Positions 45,412 through 55,200 of a stretch of 64,000 bases of DNA are shown in pieces. Numbering within the stretch: the first letter of the stretch is position 1; each line of letters begins with the position of its first letter. A program made the translations under genes and the position numbers. The stretch is taken from assembly GCA_965262015.1 (NCBI GenBank), contig OZ253494.1, forward strand, positions 930,001 through 994,000. Direction: 5' to 3'. The DNA comes from G965262015 sp965262015. Lineage in GTDB: Bacteria > Spirochaetota > Leptospiria > Turneriellales > CBDBES01. The notes beneath the pieces are model-generated. The model was not told where the DNA came from, did no database searches, and saw only the letters and a program-made list of their open reading frames with translations.

Positions 45412-46275
45412 TCACTTCGCTTGCAAGTTCATTTTATATTTTTTTTCATTGATAATACGGTCAATTATTGAGATTACTATCGAATAAAGTTCTTGACCTT
45501 CCCTATAGTCTGCTTTAGCGATGAATTGACAGCGTCCTTCTTTTTGTAGTTGCGTCACTTTGGTTTTGAGTCCTTTCCCCTTTTTGGTTATTCTCTTGCC
45601 TTCCTCTGGTGGCCATACAGCGATAGAATAACCACCTTTATAATTTAGCATTTTCATTGCAGGCACATCGGTCTCACCATCACCTATGTAGATCATTTGA
45701 GAAAAGGGTACGGGGCGGTCTGCTTCAGCGGTGGATTTGTTTATTCCCGAGTTATCCCAGCTATTGTGTATGCCTTTATTGATACGGAAAAGATATTGAA
45801 TTTTGGTTGTATAGTTAATAGAACGAGCGGGGAAAATAGCAACATCGTTTGCGTCGTACAAAAAACCCGAAGCAAAAATATGGGTAAATTTCTTACCTAT
45901 TTCTGAACCTTTAATCATTTCATCTATTCCTGATGAAATGATGTAATGTTCGATACTAATTTCATTAGAGTGGTTGCTTATATTATCAAACCACCTCTGA
46001 ACACCTTCAAAGAACTTTAGATCTTCCCCATGCTCTCTTAAAGATTTTTTGTTAAAAGGTTGCTCTTCCTTGTCTGCTTTTTTGAGCATCAAGTGCATAT
46101 AAGCAAGGATTTCATCCATATCATGTTGCTTGGCGTGGTGTTTCACATCAGTCCAAAACTGTTTTTTTGTCTGCCTAATGTCTAGAAGGAAACTGTTTTC
46201 CTGCATATTTCCACGAATCAAAGTGCCATCAAAGTCATAGCAAATAGCAATAATTGGTTTTTTTCTACGGCTCAT
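45412..46275 (-). CDS. HAD-superfamily phosphatase in defence island
   Basis: The 287-residue protein has the HAD motifs: YDFDGTL (Asp14, Asp16), IISSGID as motif II, and GDGETDVPAM as motif IV, with a helical cap in between. Fold and length resemble phosphoserine-phosphatase-like members. The substrate is unknown. It is placed where the helicase gene would be expected relative to methylase copy 1 and ends 61 bases before that gene, so it may act with it. No signal peptide. Confidence 0.8.
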   Translation of the reverse strand: MSRRKKPIIAICYDFDGTLIRGNMQENSFLLDIRQTKKQFWTDVKHHAKQHDMDEILAYMHLMLKKADKEEQPFNKKSLREHGEDLKFFEGVQRWFDNISNHSNEISIEHYIISSGIDEMIKGSEIGKKFTHIFASGFLYDANDVAIFPARSINYTTKIQYLFRINKGIHNSWDNSGINKSTAEADRPVPFSQMIYIGDGETDVPAMKMLNYKGGYSIAVWPPEEGKRITKKGKGLKTKVTQLQKEGRCQFIAKADYREGQELYSIVISIIDRIINEKKYKMNLQAK

Positions 46276-46296
46276 GCGATCGTCCTCATTCAGTGT

Positions 46297-46385
46297 TTAG
46301 GTATTCTTTTCAACAATTTTCACTTCATCAGCGGTTAGGTCATAAAGTTTATAAACCATCTGATCGATTTGGGTTTTCAGCGTGT
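46297..46385 (-). pseudogene. 3' stub of a fourth methylase copy
   Basis: Twenty-eight codons ending in TAA read TLKTQIDQMVYKLYDL then TADEVKIVEKNT, the same C-terminal sequence that closes all three complete methylases in this island. Nothing else of that gene remains: just upstream the sequence becomes the end of a small unrelated ORF. The stub marks a deletion junction and shows that at least four copies once existed. Confidence 0.75.
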
Positions 46386-46403
46386 GTGGGGATATCGGTT
46401 TTG

Positions 46404-46589
46404 TCATTGGCCAGATGGTATGTCATCTGGCAGGATACGCACCACTTTTTCACCGTCCCAGACAACGGCATATTGTCCTAGTCTGCACTTTTTTTCCAAA
46501 GCAGCCGCCACGCTTTTATTGAGGGCTTTTGCTATTTGTTGCGCCTTTTTTTCTACGTCTTTAATGGTTGGTTCTTCTGATTGCTTCAT
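46404..46589 (-). CDS. Small conserved-looking protein (61 residues)
   Basis: The short protein has an Ala/Lys-rich helical first half and a compact second half reading KKCRLGQYAVVWDGEKVVRI, which looks like a small beta-hairpin domain. I recall similar small proteins near restriction genes but cannot name a family. It lies between the methylase stub and the DUF5131 gene on the same strand, so it may have been part of the lost module or of the TcmP module. Confidence 0.5.
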   Translation of the reverse strand: MKQSEEPTIKDVEKKAQQIAKALNKSVAAALEKKCRLGQYAVVWDGEKVVRILPDDIPSGQ

Positions 46590-46760
46590 GTACAGGCACT
46601 CTCCATAAGGGTTTGATAAATGATCTTGTTCTGAATGATTATATCCTGCTGTGTTTGAGTAAAAACAATTTTCTCCTACTTTCTCGAATTATCTAAACAC
46701 AGTACACTATCACATAGTGGCACATAGTGATGGACAAAATTGTCAATGCTACATTTTCAA

Positions 46761-47525
46761 TTATAAATTACTTATATCTTCTAAGGTTATTTGTTTTTCA
46801 GGATACTCGTTCCATTCTTTGCCTCCGAGAAGTCGACCATTTATCTTTTTGCTTCTTTTTATGCCGTCTGAACCCCAAGCCCCCCATTGCTTAAAAAAGA
46901 AAGCTGTATTCTGTTCTTCACATTGTTTTTTGATACTTAAAGCCCATTCTTTTTTCATTGGTCTTGCTTTTGCTCCACTTTCTCCGCCAACAATTACCCA
47001 ATCTATTTCTGTCAAGTTTATTTCTCCAATATCTTCTAGTAGTGGTTCTATTGATAAAAACTTTATTGTTGCATCAATATTTCTCAATTTATCTATTCTA
47101 GGAACTCCATGTTTTTTATTCTCTACAGAAACTCCAAGCCAAATATTCTTTGGTACAGGTCTGTTCTGAAAATATTCAAAGATAGCGTCTTCTCGTTTAG
47201 TAAGAATTTGATAAATATGTTGAGGTGTTATATCAATTATCCCCATTATTTTATTTAAAAACTCAACAGGCACATGTTCGTGAAATAAATCACTCATCGA
47301 GTTAACAAAATACTTTGTCCCTTTTTTTTTCTTTAAAGGCTGTTCCAGTCTTTCTGGCATTATGGAAAATTCAAAACCATTATCATATCCGGGAGTTCCC
47401 ATAGCTTTTAACCGCTTTGCCATAACCTCTGCATAGCAGTTTTTACAACCTGCCGATACTTTAGTACAACCAGTTGTTGGGTTCCATGTTTCTTCTGTCC
47501 ATTCTATTTGGGTTTTAGTTGCCAT
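46761..47525 (-). CDS. DUF5131 (phage Gp37/Gp68) three-Cys-motif protein
   Basis: The 254-residue protein begins WTEETWNPTTGC and carries the three cysteines Cys20, Cys27 and Cys30 (GCTKVSAGCKNCYA), a CX6CX2C arrangement that resembles a variant radical-SAM cluster site. Further blocks are VNSMSDLFHE, ILTKREDAI, WLGVSVEN, LSIEPLLEDIG and DWVIVGGESG, as in the Gp37/Gp68 family. The reaction is not known to me. It overlaps tcmP by 11 bases; the pairing of these two families is established and gives TcmP its name. Confidence 0.85.
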   Translation of the reverse strand: MATKTQIEWTEETWNPTTGCTKVSAGCKNCYAEVMAKRLKAMGTPGYDNGFEFSIMPERLEQPLKKKKGTKYFVNSMSDLFHEHVPVEFLNKIMGIIDITPQHIYQILTKREDAIFEYFQNRPVPKNIWLGVSVENKKHGVPRIDKLRNIDATIKFLSIEPLLEDIGEINLTEIDWVIVGGESGAKARPMKKEWALSIKKQCEEQNTAFFFKQWGAWGSDGIKRSKKINGRLLGGKEWNEYPEKQITLEDISNL

Positions 47526-48615
47526 AATTAAAAGTTACTTTTTTGGTAATTTTCTCAGCTATATTCCATTTTCCTTTTTGATTCGTAATATTAATATTAG
47601 CATCGTCATAAACAATAATTTCTGTTGCTTCACTAAGAACATTTAAAACATCTTTTGCATGTTTAGGCAAAAATCCTTCCATAATAGTGAAATTAACTAT
47701 TTCATCATTAGTCATTTGCTTCTTATTTTCTAATTCTAGTCTTAATTTTTTGGAAAAAACATCAAATTTTCTAGTTTCTTGCAGTCCAAATAAACTAGTT
47801 TGCTTGGACTGTTGTTGCCTAATATCTACTCCTGCGCCATCTTCTGATTGGTTAAATGCAATTTTATTCATCAGCAACATTCCTGCTTGGTGTTTGGTTA
47901 AAAGGAAAATAGCGTTTTTACAATTTCCATCATCAAGTAATACAGGGCGAACATAATCTAATTGCAATTCTTGTTTAAGTTTTTCTTTTATTGACTGCAT
48001 AAAATCATTAATATCACTATAATCGTCCATTCCCTTTGTCGTAAACTCTTCTACAAAAACTTTCGTTTTATGTGTTTCTGGAAAACTAGCACTTGAAAAT
48101 CTATAACTATGAAAAATAGGGGTAAATAAAAAAACTTCAGAGTTTTTCAAAGACATTATTTCTTTTAAATCTTCCATTTTTACGTCAGAATATGTAAATG
48201 GATCAAGAAAAAAGAATTTTGGTATGTCGTTGTTTCTAATTTTTTTTAAAATACGCACGAGAATAGTTTGAAAATCAGTATTTCGAATTGGTAGTATGTC
48301 AATAGATTCATGAGAAAAATCACTAATTTTAGACTTTAGATTTTCAATATGACTTAACTCTCTATCGTTGAATAATATGCAAACTTTGGAGTTTTTTATA
48401 TTAGGGCTAGTCAAAATGTATTTTGCTTGTTCAATTAACACTAATGGACTACCATCTTCATTACCATTATTTCCCTTACCACAAAACAAATCAGCAATTA
48501 AACAATTCCTAAAAGTTTGCAATATTTTAGGTAGATAACCTTTTATATACTCTTGGTAAACTTTGATTTTTGCGGCAGTTAAATCGCTTTGTTTTTTATA
48601 AAATTCTTTACTCAT
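47515..48615 (-). CDS. tcmP: Three-Cys-motif partner protein TcmP
   Basis: The 366-residue protein has a Rossmann-like N-terminal domain: a start region KQSDLTAAKIKVYQEYI, then IADLFCGKGNNGNEDGSPL, resembling a SAM-binding motif I, and FFLDPFTYSDVKMEDL where family members have a DPFG-like motif. The C-terminal part is helical and winged-helix-like. TcmP proteins occur beside three-Cys-motif (DUF5131) genes, often in mobile or defence regions; their activity is not described to my knowledge. AAGGA precedes the ATG. It overlaps the DUF5131 gene, so the two are translated together. Confidence 0.83.
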   Translation of the reverse strand: MSKEFYKKQSDLTAAKIKVYQEYIKGYLPKILQTFRNCLIADLFCGKGNNGNEDGSPLVLIEQAKYILTSPNIKNSKVCILFNDRELSHIENLKSKISDFSHESIDILPIRNTDFQTILVRILKKIRNNDIPKFFFLDPFTYSDVKMEDLKEIMSLKNSEVFLFTPIFHSYRFSSASFPETHKTKVFVEEFTTKGMDDYSDINDFMQSIKEKLKQELQLDYVRPVLLDDGNCKNAIFLLTKHQAGMLLMNKIAFNQSEDGAGVDIRQQQSKQTSLFGLQETRKFDVFSKKLRLELENKKQMTNDEIVNFTIMEGFLPKHAKDVLNVLSEATEIIVYDDANINITNQKGKWNIAEKITKKVTFNYGN

Positions 48616-48719
48616 GCTTATATCCTTTTAGTAACCTTATTTACAAGTATAATCGATATAAATGACTTTCTTTTATTTTTTACTTTTCAGCTTCCTACTA
48701 ACTTTTACTTACCAACAAT

Positions 48720-51700
48720 TTATTTTCCACCCTCAATAATTTTTATCTCATCCTCAGTAAGGTCATAAAGTTTGTAAACCATCTTATCTATCTGGGCTTC
48801 TAAAGTGCTGGTGTCTTGCCCCTGTTGTTTGGTGGTGAGAATTTTATCCACTAAATCTATAAACGGCTGTTGTTCTGGTTTTGATATTTTCGGGATGGGA
48901 AGTTGTTGTAACGAGTGTTTATTATATTGATAACCTTTGTTACCTAAAATAACACCACCACAAAATTGTTTATAAATATATGTTATAGTCTTGGAAGATA
49001 ACAAACCAGTCAAAAATTTTAAATCACTACCAACCAACATAAATCCCGTCTTCTCAATATAAAAATTATTAATATCAAGGTAAAATTTTTCTGATAAGGT
49101 TGTCTCAGGATAAACAATCTTTTCTTTGGCAAATTCTGCGTGATAACCGATTTGGTCTTGAGTTTCAAACCATTTATTGCCTGTCTTTTTTCTTGATTTT
49201 GTGCCATCTGATAATGTTTTTCCTGCTTGCTCTAATCGGTCTTTCCCAAAACTTAACAAGTGGTTTTTAATGGCAGGGTAATGATCAATATTTATTTTCA
49301 ATACTGGAAAAGTGGTAATTATCCACAACCCCGCCCAATGGTGTTCATAGGCTTTGATGTCCCGGCCACGTAAAACGGGTTTGATGATTTCGGTAGATTT
49401 TTTGTCGGCGGCAATCAACTCATCTCGTTTGGTGGTATTGATAATAAAAGCCTCGTTAAAGCCTGTTAATACGCCACGATAGATATTTATATCCCAGTCT
49501 CTTAAGGGTGCTCCGATTTGTTCTATTTTATTTTTTAGGGCTAAAATTTTGGGAACCTGCAAGGTGTAGGCGTTCTTGGATAAGTCTGCAATCGCCATGC
49601 TAAATAATGGGTTCTTGTCTGCGTTTTTTGACGTGGGTAATTGTTTTTGGTAAGCAAAATTTGATTGCGTTTTTAGTGCTTTTCCGCAAAGCAGAATGTT
49701 GGTGTCCACTGTGGCATTTTCAAAAATCTGCTCGCCTTCAAAATCAATAATCTGTTTGAGCTGGGTTTTCTCTTTAAAAAAACCACGTAAATTTTCACCA
49801 TATTTGGCACGCATCCATTTGTTAGAGGTAATGTAGCATAAATGCCCTTTGTCATTGAGTAGTTGTATGCCTTTTTCATGGAACAGTTGATAGATGTCGC
49901 CGCTTCTGGTGAAGGTCTTGAAATCGCAATTCTGATAAAGGTTCCCCAACCGCCCACCGTCTTTTTGCAACTGGATATAAGGCGGATTACCAATAACAAT
50001 ATCAAAGCCCTCTTTGACCCCAAACATCCACTCGGGATCAAACCAATCAGCTATGGCATTTTGATTATATAAATCCCAATGAACGATTTTTTTCATGCTG
50101 GCTACAACACCCTTGGTGATATTCGGGTTGTTTATTAGTTCGTCTAGCATTTCCTGGTGCAGAGACTTGTCTTGCTCTCTATATTTGCGTTTGGTGGTTA
50201 GGGTCTTGGCACTAAAATGCTCATGCCTGACTTGGGCTAATTTTGTTTGTAATTCTGTTATACGGGTATCAAATATCCATCTTTGCTCTGGCATCTCGCC
50301 CAAAGACAACAGGCTATTGGCGACAATAAACTTGGTTTCTAAATTAGGCAGGGCTTTGATGGTGTAATTATTGGTTTTATCCTGGTTGGGGGTTTGCTCA
50401 ATAGTTAAGCTGATAAAAAAGCGTAGTTTGCATATTTGAATAGCGATGGGTTGGATGTCCACGCCATAAATACAGTTTTCAATCAGATAAAGTTTGCGTA
50501 AATAGTTGTGGTCTTGATTTTTAAAGCTATCAATAATTGTTTGTTTCTTTTTTTCTAGTATTTCTTGTGCCTTTTGCTTGGCTTTGGCATCGCTAATTTT
50601 ATCACTGGTTTTGAGGTCTTCTTCTATACTTTGTAAATCAGGCAATTCGGCTAATTTTTGTTCTTTCCACCGCTTATTGTCTGGATCAAGAATAGCCAAC
50701 AGAGCCACTAGCCGTTGCAAGATGCCCATTGGAAAAGCGCCTGAGCCTACGGCTGGGTCAATAATTTTTATGCTACTGATGGCTTTAATAAGTTTGGGTA
50801 TTTCTTTCTCATAAATTAAATTGTCATTATCCTTGGCTAATTCTCCAGTCTTATCAGAGCTTGCAAATAAATTGGTTAAGCGTTCTTGATAAAGCTTAGC
50901 GTCACCATCATCGGGTGGCACGGCCTGGATTAAATACGCTTTCAGGCTTTCATCTACCATGTAATTAACAATTTCTCGTGGGGTATAAAAACTGCCAGTG
51001 GCTTTGCGAGCCTGTTGCCCTGTTTCTGGATTAGAACTGGCAAGCAGGTTTTCAAACACCTTGCCCAATAGTTCGGGGTCAAGGGCAACTTCTATGTCTA
51101 GAGAGGTGCTTTCTTCAACAGTAAATTGGTATTGATTAAATAAATCAATCAAGCCTAAATCATTTTCATCGTTGTTGAAAAAAAGCTGATTGTTAATTTT
51201 TAATGGGTTCTTGTTGTGTTCGGAAAATCCCTCCATCCGTACCATGTATTTTTCTGGGCGAATATTTGCATTCCAATCATTTATCCATTTTTTGTCGTTG
51301 GCGTTATTCCTGTACAGCTTTCTATCTAAACTTTCAAATAAACCACCATTTAAAAAAGGTGTTTCAGCAAAGGACGATTTCCATTTTTCCTTATTTTTTA
51401 CTAAAGCGTGATAACGATAACGGTATTGATTGCCGTAGTCTTTCTTTGTACCTTGAAAATCTTTTTCATCTCTAAAATCACGTTTATTAATTTCAACATT
51501 AAGCGTAGCAAAAAATAGGTTTTGTAATATCGCTTTATAAAAACTGCTGGGTTGCTCGTAATCAATCAGATTTTGTAATTTCTCTTGGTTAAATAAATTA
51601 GGATTGATGAGTTTTTTCTCTTTAATAAACCATATGAATAGCAGGCGAGTGAGAAGACGAATCAGGCTGATTTGGATGTGATTTTCCATTTTCTCATCAT

Positions 51701-52265
51701 TTGGAAAAGTAACTTGCTTTTGTGCCTTTTCATACCAGCGATAAAGTTTGTCGTAAAATTCTTTATTCAATGCCTCAACGGCAAAAGCTTCTTTTAGGTC
51801 TTGCAGGGTGGATTGGTTGTTAAGTTTTTTAAATCTTTCTTCTGCGGTTCTGGTTTTGGTGTTCTTGCCAAATAGGTAAGTAAAGCGTTTGCTGGCTGTT
51901 TGCTCTTTTTTAATGCCTTCATCGGCAAAGCTATATTCAATGGCAATAAAACTAAACCGCCATTGTTGGTTATCCGCATCAATATAAACCGCCAAGGCAC
52001 CGTCTTCTGTTTGGATTTGCTTAGCAACTAAATTACGTAATTGCACACGATTTCTGCTTAATTGGGTGTTGGGTTTGATATAAATTTCAAAGACGGGAAG
52101 TTCTTTATCATCATGGGTGGTAATTATGCCTAGTTTCTCAAAATTTTTGACCTCGTTATTTTCTATGCTGATAGGGGCAAGATTCTTGGAAAACTTAAAT
52201 TTGTCCGCTATAAAATCAAGGTAATTATCTTGATTGTAGGCTTGTTTTAATAGTAATAGGCTCAT
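48720..52265 (-). CDS. Eco57I/TaqI-type adenine methylase, restriction-like, copy 2
   Basis: This 1181-residue paralogue has the N-terminal shared domain, SFYTPREIVNYMVDESLKAY, intact motif I DPAVGSG (Asp503) and NPPY (from Asn760). Its specificity region starts NKWMRAKYGENLRGF, includes VLRGRDIKAYEHHWAGLW, then diverges from copy 3; the end (KPEQQPFIDLVDKIL) is shared again. It is the copy sitting 24 bases downstream of the intact PLD-SNF2 helicase, so this pair is the likely working system. It methylates adenine by family; the target sequence is not predictable. Confidence 0.86.
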   Translation of the reverse strand: MSLLLLKQAYNQDNYLDFIADKFKFSKNLAPISIENNEVKNFEKLGIITTHDDKELPVFEIYIKPNTQLSRNRVQLRNLVAKQIQTEDGALAVYIDADNQQWRFSFIAIEYSFADEGIKKEQTASKRFTYLFGKNTKTRTAEERFKKLNNQSTLQDLKEAFAVEALNKEFYDKLYRWYEKAQKQVTFPNDEKMENHIQISLIRLLTRLLFIWFIKEKKLINPNLFNQEKLQNLIDYEQPSSFYKAILQNLFFATLNVEINKRDFRDEKDFQGTKKDYGNQYRYRYHALVKNKEKWKSSFAETPFLNGGLFESLDRKLYRNNANDKKWINDWNANIRPEKYMVRMEGFSEHNKNPLKINNQLFFNNDENDLGLIDLFNQYQFTVEESTSLDIEVALDPELLGKVFENLLASSNPETGQQARKATGSFYTPREIVNYMVDESLKAYLIQAVPPDDGDAKLYQERLTNLFASSDKTGELAKDNDNLIYEKEIPKLIKAISSIKIIDPAVGSGAFPMGILQRLVALLAILDPDNKRWKEQKLAELPDLQSIEEDLKTSDKISDAKAKQKAQEILEKKKQTIIDSFKNQDHNYLRKLYLIENCIYGVDIQPIAIQICKLRFFISLTIEQTPNQDKTNNYTIKALPNLETKFIVANSLLSLGEMPEQRWIFDTRITELQTKLAQVRHEHFSAKTLTTKRKYREQDKSLHQEMLDELINNPNITKGVVASMKKIVHWDLYNQNAIADWFDPEWMFGVKEGFDIVIGNPPYIQLQKDGGRLGNLYQNCDFKTFTRSGDIYQLFHEKGIQLLNDKGHLCYITSNKWMRAKYGENLRGFFKEKTQLKQIIDFEGEQIFENATVDTNILLCGKALKTQSNFAYQKQLPTSKNADKNPLFSMAIADLSKNAYTLQVPKILALKNKIEQIGAPLRDWDINIYRGVLTGFNEAFIINTTKRDELIAADKKSTEIIKPVLRGRDIKAYEHHWAGLWIITTFPVLKINIDHYPAIKNHLLSFGKDRLEQAGKTLSDGTKSRKKTGNKWFETQDQIGYHAEFAKEKIVYPETTLSEKFYLDINNFYIEKTGFMLVGSDLKFLTGLLSSKTITYIYKQFCGGVILGNKGYQYNKHSLQQLPIPKISKPEQQPFIDLVDKILTTKQQGQDTSTLEAQIDKMVYKLYDLTEDEIKIIEGGK

Positions 52266-52289
52266 TATTTGGCTGTGTTTATTAATGAT

Positions 52290-55200
52290 TTATACATAAG
52301 ATTGTGAAATAATAATTTTTGGATTTTTATTTATAGATTTTTGTTGCTTGTTGGGATTGTCTTCTATGTGGCTGTTAACGTCATATTTTTTGATAATATT
52401 TATTGTGTTTTCTAATATCATAATATGCTTAATATTTTTTTGTAATTTATTAATATCTTTGGCTAATTTTGGAAAGGTTTTATTTTTAATAGCTTCAATA
52501 GCTAAATTTACATGCTGTTTATCATTATCATCAACATTAGGCATATTTTTAAGCCCTTTTAAAAAATTAATAGCTTTTATTTCTACCGTGGATAAGGTTT
52601 TATTTTGTGTTTGATTGACGATCTCTTGCTCTGTTTCACGCTTAAATCCATCTAGTGCATGTAGTACTTGCGAGTAATGTTGCTTAGGTAATTTTTCTGC
52701 TTTTATATCTGGAGTGCATTTGAGTAATGTAGCGGCTTTTATAAAGCTGTAACCTTTAATATCACCATTTCTGGTTAAATCATTTAGATTGGTATTTTTT
52801 TCTTTAGCTTTTACCATATAGAAACGACTACTATCGTTCTCTTGGGTACGTGCAAAAATAAGTGTACCATTTTTATGAGAAGTGTTTTTAACAGCATTTC
52901 TAACTTTGGTTGGCAATTTCTTGATACGTTTATATTCTTGCGGATTATCTTGTCTAAACTGCCGTATCTCTTCTAAAAAAGGGATAGTTTTATTGGCTTC
53001 CTCTTGAATATTCTCATCAAATATGCCAAAAGTCCCTATTTTTTCATCCACTGAATAAATTTGAGAATCTTCTCCTAATGCCGAATGAAAGGCCTGTAAT
53101 TTAATTACTGCTTTTTTCTGTAATTCAATATCATGATCGATTTGGGCGGTAGGATAAAAATTATAGACAAAAATATGGCTCGCTATTTGCCCGATACGGT
53201 TGACCCGTCCGATGCGTTGCATCAGTTTGATGGCATTCCACGGGGTATCATAATTGATCACCGTGTTGGCACGGTGCAGGTTTACACCCTCGGCTAGAAC
53301 GTCGGTGGTTAGGATAATTTGATAATCATTGCTTTGAGTTTCTTTTAGGTTGGCATCAAAATTCTGTGCAATGGTTTCTTTAAGTTTGTTACGGTTTTGA
53401 GAATTGATGCTAAGAGTTTTTTTGCCGTATTTAGTTTTTTTGATTCGCTCGGTCAGATAATTCATGGTGTCAGTGCTTTCGGTAAATAGCACTATTTTTT
53501 GCTGTGGATTTTTGGCTTTGTCTAAAAATTTGGGCAATTCAGTTAAAAAAGCATCAAATTTTGGATCTGTTGTTACTGCATCCCAATCAAGTCTTAGTTC
53601 TTCTAATATTTTATAATCCTGTTTTACATCATCAATAAAGCCTTCTTCAAAATCATTTCGGCAACGCACAATAATATTTGGATTAGTTAAACTCTCATTG
53701 TCAATAACCTTCATTAGTTCATCTTCTCTGTCGTTTAAAATATAATCTTCTATCTTAATTTTTGATCCAATGATAATTTTATTATCTTCAATCATTTTTA
53801 TTATAACTTTTGAGGATGTTATAAAACGATCTAGGGTTTGCTTAAATGCATAAAAACTGCTATCCATTCTTTTAAGTAACAATGTTTTCATAATAGCAAC
53901 TAATTGCTTAGAAATCAAGTCTGCTCTTTCATGTTCTTTTTTGAATTCTGGTTTTAGATAATGCAACACTTGATAACGGGCATGTAATAATCCTGAATTA
54001 TCTTGTTTTTTGTTATCAATTTTTTTAATCGTGCTATCGTATAATTGTTCCAGTTGTGTTTCTAATTTGACGTAGACTGGTTGGGGTGCGGTTGTTTTGG
54101 GGAATACAATGCCCCGTTTGGTTAAATCTTTTTTATAGCGATCATTTTCTAATAAATCAGTACGGGTTCGGCGTACCATAAGTGAGGTAATCACTTTTTC
54201 ACGAATTTCTTCATATAGTTCTGCTGCTTCTTTGCGGGCTTTATCTTTATCAGGTATTTTTCGTATTTCTTGATAATCTTTTATTTTTTTTGTAAAAAAA
54301 CTAGCCAGTGGAAAATCAAGGGTGGAATTATTGCCGTCCTGAAATAATAAAATTTGGTTGTATAGATCTTTAGGGCCATTATTTAGTGGTGTGGCTGAAA
54401 TCAACATCACTTTTTTAACCTTGCCATCAACAGTTTTTGTTTTGCAAATAAGCTGTAACTGGGTATAAGCTTCTGCAGTATCGTTGCGAAACTTATGTGC
54501 CTCATCAACAATCACCATATCGTACTTTTTAGGGTCTTTGATTTTATGCAAACTACCATTGGTAATAATTTCAAAGGCATCATTAATCCTACAATTGTCT
54601 AATGTATCCTTCCAGTTTTTTTCGAGTGCGGGCGGAATAACCAATAAAATTTTAGAGCGATAATCTGGATAGCCATTGTGATCATAAAACTGTTGTGCAA
54701 TCAAAATGGCAATGATGGTTTTTCCTAAACCCACCACATCAGCAAGAAAAAAACCATTATGTTTTTTTAGCATTTCCCATCCTTCATTAACCGCATCCAT
54801 TTGGTAAGACAGACGCATGAAGCCACTGGGCAAATCTTTAATAGAGTTAGGGTCAAATTCAATTCTTGAACCAAAATATTCAATCAGGCATTTTAAATAC
54901 AGTTCATAGGGCGTGATGTTATCGGCTAAATAGGTTTTTTTGAGGCTAACCTCAGCTGCCTCAGGTAATATCTCTACACCTTCCCGCCATAATTTTTCAA
55001 ACTCGGTGGTGGCAAACTGGATATCCTCATAGTCATTTAACAACACATTAAATTCATAATTAGGATTGGTGTTTGTTCCCATACCTGCATCGGTTAAGTT
55101 TGATGAGCCAGTAATCACACTACCAGACTTATGTGGGTTAAAATCATCTGGGCGAAATATATATATTTTAGCGTGAATGTTCTGGCTTGGATGTGCTTTG

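Noticed and set aside
46254..47169. Plus-strand ORFs of 69-150 residues near the DUF5131 and HAD genes
   Set aside because: They lie antisense to well-supported genes and have no recognisable motifs or ribosome-binding sites.
43267..51475. Several 62-94-residue plus-strand ORFs recurring in the methylase genes
   Set aside because: They are antisense shadows that recur because the three methylase genes are paralogous.
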